Shown here piece after piece: positions 57,610 to 64,000 of a stretch of DNA of 64,000 nt. Origin of the DNA: Liolophura sinensis (lineage: Eukaryota > Mollusca > Polyplacophora > Chitonida > Chitonidae); assembly GCF_032854445.1 (NCBI RefSeq), contig NC_088306.1, positions 14,379,386 through 14,443,385 on the forward strand. The letters run 5' to 3'. The notes beneath the pieces are model-generated. The model did not search any database, was not told the origin of the DNA, and saw only the letters and a list, made by a program, of their open reading frames with translations. Each line of letters starts with the position of its first letter. The first letter of the stretch is position 1. The position numbers and the translations under genes are program-made.

Positions 57610-58085
57610 CTACACAGATTTCTTACCCGTACGGCGACTGGTCCTAATGGAGAAAAGGAAATTGCACCATGGCGTAAACATTTAACTCCGGAAGTAATTG
57701 TCATTAATTATCTCCCTTTGATTCGCCAGACCTTTGGCAGTCCTGAAGTGGTATCAAGATAGCTAATAGCTCGTGTATGATTATAACCGATGTTTATCAA
57801 GAAATATTAGCATTCTTATTGAGAAATCATAATTAGACATGCAAATGGCTGTAATTCTGTCCAGCAAATACCGCGCTTAAAATATTGTGCAAATTTGTTA
57901 TTGCAGGACAATGGTTTCAAAGTAATCTCACTTATAACATTTAATTAAAATTCCAGTTTACTGTGGAATATGAATGGACGAACCATGAAACCTTTCCGGT
58001 CAGTTTGCTTAAATACTGGACCAGTACTGACCACAGGCATTGCTAAACCATAGACCACTGTGCAAACTGACAACTTCAAACAACA
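57610..58085 (+). repeat. right arm of the D/E inverted duplication
   Basis: Counterpart of 54689-55190. Carries the octamer ATGCAAAT at 57839-57846 and TATCTCCCTTTGATTC at about 57710. Confidence 0.75.
58009..58085 (+). promoter_or_regulatory. promoter and non-coding first exon of gene E
   Basis: TTAAATA (58009-58015), then ACTGACCACAGGCATTGCT, and the donor CA|GTAAGTAT at 58085. Nearly identical to the gene D promoter. The partner acceptor is GTTTCAG ending at 60077, twelve bases before the ATG. Confidence 0.7.
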
Positions 58086-59270
58086 GTAAGTATTTTTTTA
58101 TTTATTTTATTGCCGTTTTACTAATAACTTCACTTTTCACTTAAAGGAGTAGAAAATCTACCATTGAAAAGAGTATGCATTTCCTAGCAGGTGCATGCCA
58201 TAAAAAATGCTAATATGTACCTCAAGTTGATAAATTATAAATAAAGTCAGCGCCAAAATCCTCTGTGGGCGACTCCATTTTGCCTAAGAACTAGTCCTGA
58301 AGTCTTCTGTGTTAGGAGGAGAATTGCCGTCGGAAACCTCCTCCGAAGTGCACTTGGTATATTTCTGGTAGAAATCTTCGATGGACTCAGCGATTTATTC
58401 CAGCTGTGCGGTTTCAGACTTTACGTGTATGGCGAAAATCGAAAAAAGTATGCAGCTGGCACCAACAGATAGAAAAAAATGTGCCTTTTTCAGCCTATAG
58501 TGTCATATTTTTAAATTTCTTCTTCTTAAACGATATGGATGGCGGAATTCACCACAAACAAGTTTTGCCACGCTCCCAACAAAATTTTCCTCTTTTGGCG
58601 TGCAGATTTGAACGCATTGAAGGGAGATAAGTGACCTGTACCAAACACATCCAATGGAACGTAATGCCACTATGTCAGTGAAAGCTTGGAAATTTAACAA
58701 TTCTCTCATGACTAGGATTGAATCCGCGTCCTGTTTCTTTCGTAGTTTGGGTCTTGCCTCCTTACGACGCAGTCACGTACCGTTAACACAGGTATCACAT
58801 ATCGAGGTAATCGGAGTCGTCTAGTTTGAAAACACATATTTATGGTTCTTCCTAAACGTCGTCAAACGTTTTGTACTGGGTATATTCTTGGTAGTTTACA
58901 TGTGATGCAAAACAAAGCCGTGACGTTTTACTACTCTAGCCAGGGTGGATTTCAGACTTAGCCATATTTATGCTAACATTGAAATGGAAATTCAGTACTG
59001 TGCATACGGGTCAAAGGATAGTTCGTTCTAATGTCCGGTGCTCAGGTAAAATTCCAGAATTGCTATAGGAAATGCTAGAGTGAGTATAGTACGAAGTGAA
59101 GAAGGACTTTGTACAAATGATTGACGATGTACTGAACCAATTATCTGTGGACAGATCAGAAACTAATTTCAGCGACAATGCAAGAGAAAGTTTGACAGTT
59201 ATTATAAAAGAACGCTTAATCGCTTAAACGTAACCTTTTTGTGAATCACGCAAAGATATTTAACATACAA
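58086..59270 (+). other. leader intron of gene E, first part
   Basis: No gene is recognised; frames at 58406-58630 are unsupported. No clear counterpart exists in the leader intron of gene D, which is far shorter. Confidence 0.4.
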
Positions 59271-59274
59271 CTTA

Positions 59275-59465
59275 AAAAGCTGTACAGAATAGAAAATCAG
59301 AGCAGCGACGACAGTGTGATAGCTGTGATAGCTGGCAAATGGTCACATGTAAGTGGTGAAACCCCAGTTAACTGTTCATTTCATTGCTTAATAGTGGCAA
59401 GTGACACGCCCCTAACACCATGTCTTACAAAGAATTATGTAAAAGAAATATGCAACGATGTTAAG
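59275..59465 (+). repeat. Rep-2 copy in the leader intron of gene E
   Basis: CAGAGCAGCGACGACAGTGTG, TAGCTGGCAAATGGTCACATG, then GGCAAGTGACACGCCCCTA. GTGATAGCT is doubled. Confidence 0.65.
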
Positions 59466-59617
59466 TGCAACTGATGTTAATTGAAGTATATATTAGTCTA
59501 GAATTCGGTCAATACCGACGTAAGTCCGTTAATCAAAGAGCAAGTATGAGACCAAGCTTAAGTTGTGCCAGAAGCTAACTGATAAATAAGATAGAGGTAT
59601 TTCATTGCGTATTGTTA

Positions 59618-59940
59618 GGGTGAGTGAGTGCTTCGGTATTAACGTCGTACTCAACAATTTTTCAGTCATATGACGACGAAGGAATCCTTAGGGTGCATGT
59701 ACATGTAATGTGCCTCCTTGTTGCAGGAAGTATGTCCACCGCTCTTTTTATTTAGTTCAGATGCTTCACTGAGACGTCTTACCGAAGGCAAGTAAGCCGC
59801 CCCGGGGATACGAGTCAACTAGCCCCGTACGGGCCAAGCGAGGAAGTTACAACTTCTTTTAAAGTCTTAGGTGTGACTCGATCAAGGATTGATCCTGGAT
59901 TTACCGGTCCCGAACTGTGCTATCCGGGCCGGTATATAGT
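59618..59940 (-). mobile_element. SINE-2 copy in the leader intron of gene E
   Basis: Matches 1911-2212 (GTCATATGACGACGAAGGAATCC, CTCCTTGTTGCAGGA, GGATTGATCCTGGAT) with an insertion of about 40 bases near 59800. Confidence 0.7.
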
Positions 59941-60089
59941 TAAGGTAGTTCGGAGAATATTGTCATCCTGCTGAAAGCGGTGATACTCGACTAACATCGC
60001 AATCGCTGTCCAAAACTGTTTCTAAGCGGGTACCCTGTCACTGTTAATGTTTCAACTGTGTATTACCTATGTTTCAGACATCTACCACA

Positions 60090-61266
60090 ATGAATTCCCT
60101 GACAATCGCTGTGTTGTTTGCCTGCCTGCTGGGCGTGGTCGTTTGCCAGACCGGTAAGCACCTGTGGAGATCGATGGTTTTAAATACGTTAGCTCAAGAT
60201 CGATATACCAATCTTCAGTCAACAGCCTTAATTTATGTTAACCTAGGTGCAAATTTATGTTAACCTAGGTGCAAATTATGTTAACCTAGGTGCAATTTTA
60301 TAAAATAGGAAAATTAGCTTACGATTTTATATCAACTATATAGGTAGCATTTGAAAACACCATATTTGCCCTGATCTGACAGTATGATAGTAGATTGTCT
60401 TCTTCTCTTTGATCTTTTTAACAAGTATAAATTATTTACCACTTCCATCTATAACTTCTATGCCATTCTTATCTAATGTGATAAACGATTATTTTAGACA
60501 CTCAAAGCTCTTGCCCCGAGGGGTGGAGCGTCACCTGTACTCGATCCCTGACGGAATTCACGGAAGTGAAAAGTCCGAGAAAATTCTGTAAATCCATCGG
60601 TTACATCGCTAACGGCCTCTGTCACACAGGTATGTACTGTAGTGTCTGTCTCGCACAACGATGCAATGTTTGTATCACACAGTGTTGCAAAAGGATGCAG
60701 TCTAAGTGACAAACCTGTACGCAGTGTTACGTAAAGTTACCTAGAAGTAGAAATATACTCACGGGTTTCAACCATGTCGGCAAGATGTAGTGGCCGATGC
60801 ATCAAATCCATCCAGCGTCGGGTTTGAACCTGCACCCTGTGTGTTCCAGCGATTAAAGACAAGCGCCTATAACAAAGGCCAACTCCCAACCTCAAGAATA
60901 TGTGATAGACGTATACGCACCTAGAGTTAATCTCATGGCAATCCTTGGTTAGGTAAAATTTTACTTGCATAAGGTTGTATATGTTTTGTATTTAGAATGT
61001 CACTGATAATATAAGTTCGCCAGGAACTCGCCAGATGTCGGTGGTTTTCTCCAGCACTACTCCGCCCATTAAATCGACTATAATGGTGGGAGTTAAATAT
61101 ACTCTTGTAAGTTGTTAAAAAAACAGGCAAATAAATAAGTAAATCCATGACATTTGAATCGTTCAATACTTTATAACTGAAACTTTTCTAATAAAGTTCT
61201 TTTTTTTTTCTTTCAGCTTCAGGCCAGCTTGTTACTCCAAATGGATGCTGCGAGTATGGAAAATAG
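60090..61266 (+). CDS. secreted six-cysteine peptide, paralogue E
   Basis: Three coding exons: 60090-60153, 60498-60629 and 61217-61266, giving 81 residues. Both introns are phase 1 (donors GTAAGC and GTATGT; acceptors ATTTTAG and CTTTCAG). Residues 1-19 are the signal peptide (LTIAVLFACLLGVVVCQT). The mature part has CPEGW, cysteines C-x7-C-x16-C-x10-C-x12-CC and the ending CCEYGK. Net charge is about +1. It has the same exon lengths as paralogue D and differs from it at only a few mature positions; RKFCKSIGYIANGLCHT is identical to C. The ATG is 12 bases after the leader acceptor. No polyadenylation signal is obvious before a SINE-1 tail at 61399. Function is unknown; it should be a stable disulfide-linked extracellular peptide. 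Confidence 0.9.
60233..60298. repeat. three short tandem repeats in intron 1 of gene E
   Basis: ATGTTAACCTAGGTGCAA occurs three times with a period of 21-22 bases. Confidence 0.95.
60760..60880 (-). mobile_element. SINE head relic in intron 2 of gene E
   Basis: GGGTTTGAACCTGC is the complement of a tRNA B box (GGTTCAAACC); the surrounding CAAGCGCCTATAACAAAGGCC resembles a tRNA-head complement. Confidence 0.45.
61020..61135 (+). mobile_element. SINE 3' fragment, non-SINE-1 family
   Basis: GATGTCGGTGGTTTTCTCCAGC, CACTACTCCGCCCATTAAATCG and an AAATA-type tail. Confidence 0.55.
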
Positions 61267-61398
61267 ATCAATCTGCGTGCACTTCATCCTGTGTTAAATA
61301 CCCCTTCAGAAACCTTCGGTACACTTCAAGTGTTGCGTTACAAATTTCCTGTGTTGAATACACTCGCGTCCTTAATGTCGAATGAATGACAATGTTTC

Positions 61399-61560
61399 TT
61401 ATTTATTTATTTATTTATTTATTTATTTGATTGATGTTCTACGAAGTCAAGAATATTTCACTTATACGACGGCGGCCAGCAGGAGACTGGACAGAGCCCG
61501 GAGGAAACCCATGATCATCCGGACGTTGTTGGAAGAGTATGGCGTAAATCAAATAAATAT
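61399..61560 (-). mobile_element. SINE-1, truncated, with opposite-facing tail piece
   Basis: TTTATTTATT repeats, tail and centre in minus orientation up to CATCCGGACGTTG. The sequence then ends GAGTATGGCGTAAATCAAATAAATA, which reads as a SINE-1 tail in plus orientation. Confidence 0.75.
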
Positions 61561-61589
61561 ATAAATATAATAGATATAGGGTTACCATA

Positions 61590-61775
61590 CCAATCGCGGA
61601 AAAGTCCGATACATCATCACTATCTATGTTTCCAACAAAGACTAAAACAGCACATACAAAGTAACTGGAGTTGTATACGACGACTATTAGGTTGAGTGGA
61701 GAAAACCAGAAAAACCACCGCCGTACAAAACAGAGCAAGAGCTGGATTCGATCCTGCTAAATAGTTGATCAGGGG
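61590..61775 (-). mobile_element. SINE of another family
   Basis: GAGAAAACCAGAAAAACCACCG lies in the 3' half; GAGCTGGATTCGATCCTGC gives a tRNA B-box complement at the 5' end. Confidence 0.55.
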
Positions 61776-61799
61776 TTCATCAATTCTGGTAAGAGCGAT

Positions 61800-63340
61800 G
61801 AATGAGCCAGGAAGAGCCTTTCATAGATGCCTTTTATAGATGCCATACTGAAAAAAAATATCCCATCAATACGATAGGATTTTAAAGTTCGAAGAATATC
61901 GGCTATTGAGAAATTGCTGAGAAATTTTACATCTGTGAAGTACAGATATGCATCTCATGTTGGCGGACAAATAATCTGGAGTGAACGTCAGGCTGTGATA
62001 ACCGCCACAAGAGCGTTGTTAACGGCTTAGTGCGACCAACCCCTCACCTCCCCTTCCTCCCTGAACAGTGAGAACATGGGCCATGTATACATTCTTTTGT
62101 TATTTTATTCCAAAAATATAAGATGATTAATTAACAACACTCGACTAATTGATTAAACTGGTTAAGATGATATCCTCTGTTAGTGGTGATTTGAAAACAC
62201 CGACAGGGAATACATAGAATAAACATGGGTCGCAGCGATTCTGCGGAAACATCGGTGTCGCCAGCCGCAAAGTCGTAAGCGTCGTAAGTCCCATTTCCTA
62301 CGCTGATAAATCTGGCAAAACTATACATGTTCGGGTGAGACTCGAGCACACGACCTGGGATGTTAGTGTATTTGACGAGCAGTTGGATAATTTGGTTCAC
62401 GACAAATACGATATCAAGCATATTTTTACCCGAATGCTCGGGACGTTCTATAATCAACATCCGGGGAGTGTAAGGTATATTCTGTCGTGATTTTATACGC
62501 CGTCCCATTTCGGTTTCGTGTGATTGCACGACTTGATGATGTCATTTTTTACAACCTCCAGCGTGGACTTTCACAACAACCACGGCAGGAATCTGTTTGT
62601 AAACATGTCTTAGTGCTGTTACATGAGACTGCGCATGTGTGCTGGATGTATTTGCGCAATATCGTGCAAAACTATAACAGCAATCCTGTTGGCTGAATAT
62701 CAGAAAAGTGTTAAACACATCATTACGTATAACTCGAAAAAGGCAATGAACAAAACAAAATGGCAACTAGTATACAAATACTACCAGGGTTTTATATGCT
62801 CCCTGATCAGCACTCTACAACATGTACCCGTTTAAATGAAGGTTTGTATTAGTTACAATTTGAGACTTGCAAAAGAAAACAGTGTGAACATTTTGATCAG
62901 CACTAAATATTTACTTATACAATATATTATTTATGCACTAGAATACTGGTCTAATTCGATTTATGTGAAACCAAAATTTTAATGAGCAAATAACACGTCG
63001 AAACATCTTTGGCAATTCATGTCCTAGTTATGATTGACAACACTGTGTGCCTTCGATAAAACTTCTGACGATTGGTAAACAGTACAATGTGATCCACCCT
63101 GCTCAATTCATAATTATGACAAGATATTCAATCTGCTGATAGTTTAAACAGTTAAAGGGATCATGTATTTGTACATAAAGACAATCAAGTATGAGTTTTA
63201 TTTATTTATCTATTTACTTGGTTATTCATTCATACTGGAGTCGGAACACAAAGACGTAGAAAGTTGAGAAAGCTTAATTGTTTTTTATTCTATCATTTCT
63301 CCACGTCAGAAAAATCTTACTTTTATACCTATATATATAT
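61800..63340. other. intergenic, no gene supported
   Basis: The minus-strand frame at about 62131-62540 (roughly 130 codons) has balanced composition but no ATG at its start, no splice partner and no recognised domain. Confidence 0.35.
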
Positions 63341-63344
63341 ATTT

Positions 63345-63530
63345 CTTGAGTGCTGATTAACACCACGCGCAAGAATTTGGCTGGGGGCGTTACAGGAAAT
63401 GTAAATGGCATGAGACACGCTTGTCGTCGATCACCAATTCTCGCCAAAGACCCACAATCAGTGAGATCAGAAGAACATACAAATTCCTGGCCCGAGGCCG
63501 GGATTGAACTCGCACATCTTTATTTTGAGG
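63345..63530 (-). mobile_element. SINE-like repeat, further family
   Basis: Starts CTTGAGTGCTGATTAACACC and ends with GGCCGGGATTGAACTCGC, the complement of a tRNA B box (GAGTTCAATCC). Confidence 0.6.
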
Positions 63531-63544
63531 ATACGTGTAAGACT

Positions 63545-64000
63545 AACTTCTACGAAACAATATAGTTGTAAATAGTCAACAAAAGCACGACTGGATATTC
63601 ACAGTGTAATAACACTACAATAGTTCAGTCTTAACTGCGAAATACTAGTGCTATCGTAAATCAATGACGAACACGGTTTTCTCCAGACAGTAAATTTCGC
63701 TGATCCCCTTGTTTCCCGATTACGTCATCGTCCGGGTTGTCTAAGACAGACCCTTCATGCAATTACCCAAGAAATCCCAGCCTTTAAGGTAACGTTTGTG
63801 TCGAATTTAAACTGATGCACACTCGCTTAAAACAGTTGCCAGGATATTGTATGAGGCTGTGTGATGTTCAGCATTTGGTTTGTGATTTGGAAGCCCTGTA
63901 AAATAAAATACATCGAAAATTATGATTACATTCAAACGAACTGGAATTCGTCGTCCACCTTATCGAAACTTTATTTACTTGTTTATTTTCTTTCATTCGC
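63545..64000. other. intergenic, no gene seen
   Basis: Nothing recognised up to the window end. Confidence 0.4.

Noticed and set aside
62131..62541. About 130-codon minus-strand frame
   Set aside because: No ATG at its start, an in-frame stop immediately upstream, no splice partner and no recognised domain.
1..64000. CRISPR arrays, operons, ribosome binding sites or phage genes
   Set aside because: The window is clearly eukaryotic (spliced genes, SINEs, polyadenylation signals); the tandem repeats lack spacer structure.

Overview
The window is eukaryotic, spliced, AT-rich and dominated by repeats. It most probably comes from a mollusc or another lophotrochozoan. The evidence is about 28 copies or fragments of one tRNA-derived SINE whose tail (GTACGGCGTAAAACACC followed by AAATA repeats) is of a kind I associate with molluscan DNA, plus an intronless-CDS methyl-end fatty acid desaturase of the type known from molluscs and other invertebrates. 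I cannot name the species.

The most notable content is a cluster of five paralogous three-coding-exon genes for small secreted six-cysteine peptides. In order they are gene A (4446-6793, +), B (25593-29334, +), C (44068-45837, +), D (51674-53683, -) and E (60090-61266, +). Each has a signal-peptide exon, a central exon with four cysteines and a fixed 50-nt last exon carrying adjacent cysteines and a terminal Gly-Lys. All coding introns are phase 1. The shared pattern is C-x7-C-x15/16-C-x10-12-C-x12-CC-x2-GK. A and B are strongly cationic; C, D and E are near neutral and very alike. D and E are a head-to-head inverted duplication whose promoters (TATA-like box, non-coding first exon, ATGCAAAT octamer) are conserved on both arms. 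I do not recognise the family; a defensin-like, toxin-like or peptide-hormone role are all possible. Joint regulation of C-E is suggested by their common leader organisation.

The other clear gene is the desaturase (12644-13687, -). A 12-copy 27-bp minisatellite at 42229-42551 is open in all minus-strand frames and shows mostly silent variation in one of them, so it may be coding.

The remainder is mobile-element debris: a broken Ty3/gypsy-type LTR retrotransposon body (about 32.8-36.3 kb, +) cut off inside its integrase, a broken PIF/Harbinger (HARBI1-like) transposase (49.2-50.0 kb, -), a reverse-transcriptase C-terminal relic (30.6-31.1 kb, +), several SINE families, a composite dispersed repeat here called Rep-1, Rep-2, Rep-3 and Rep-5, and several tandem arrays. 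Long stretches between these hold nothing I can support as a gene. Exon boundaries were set by hand from GT/AG sites, frame and comparison among the five paralogues; no transcript data were available.
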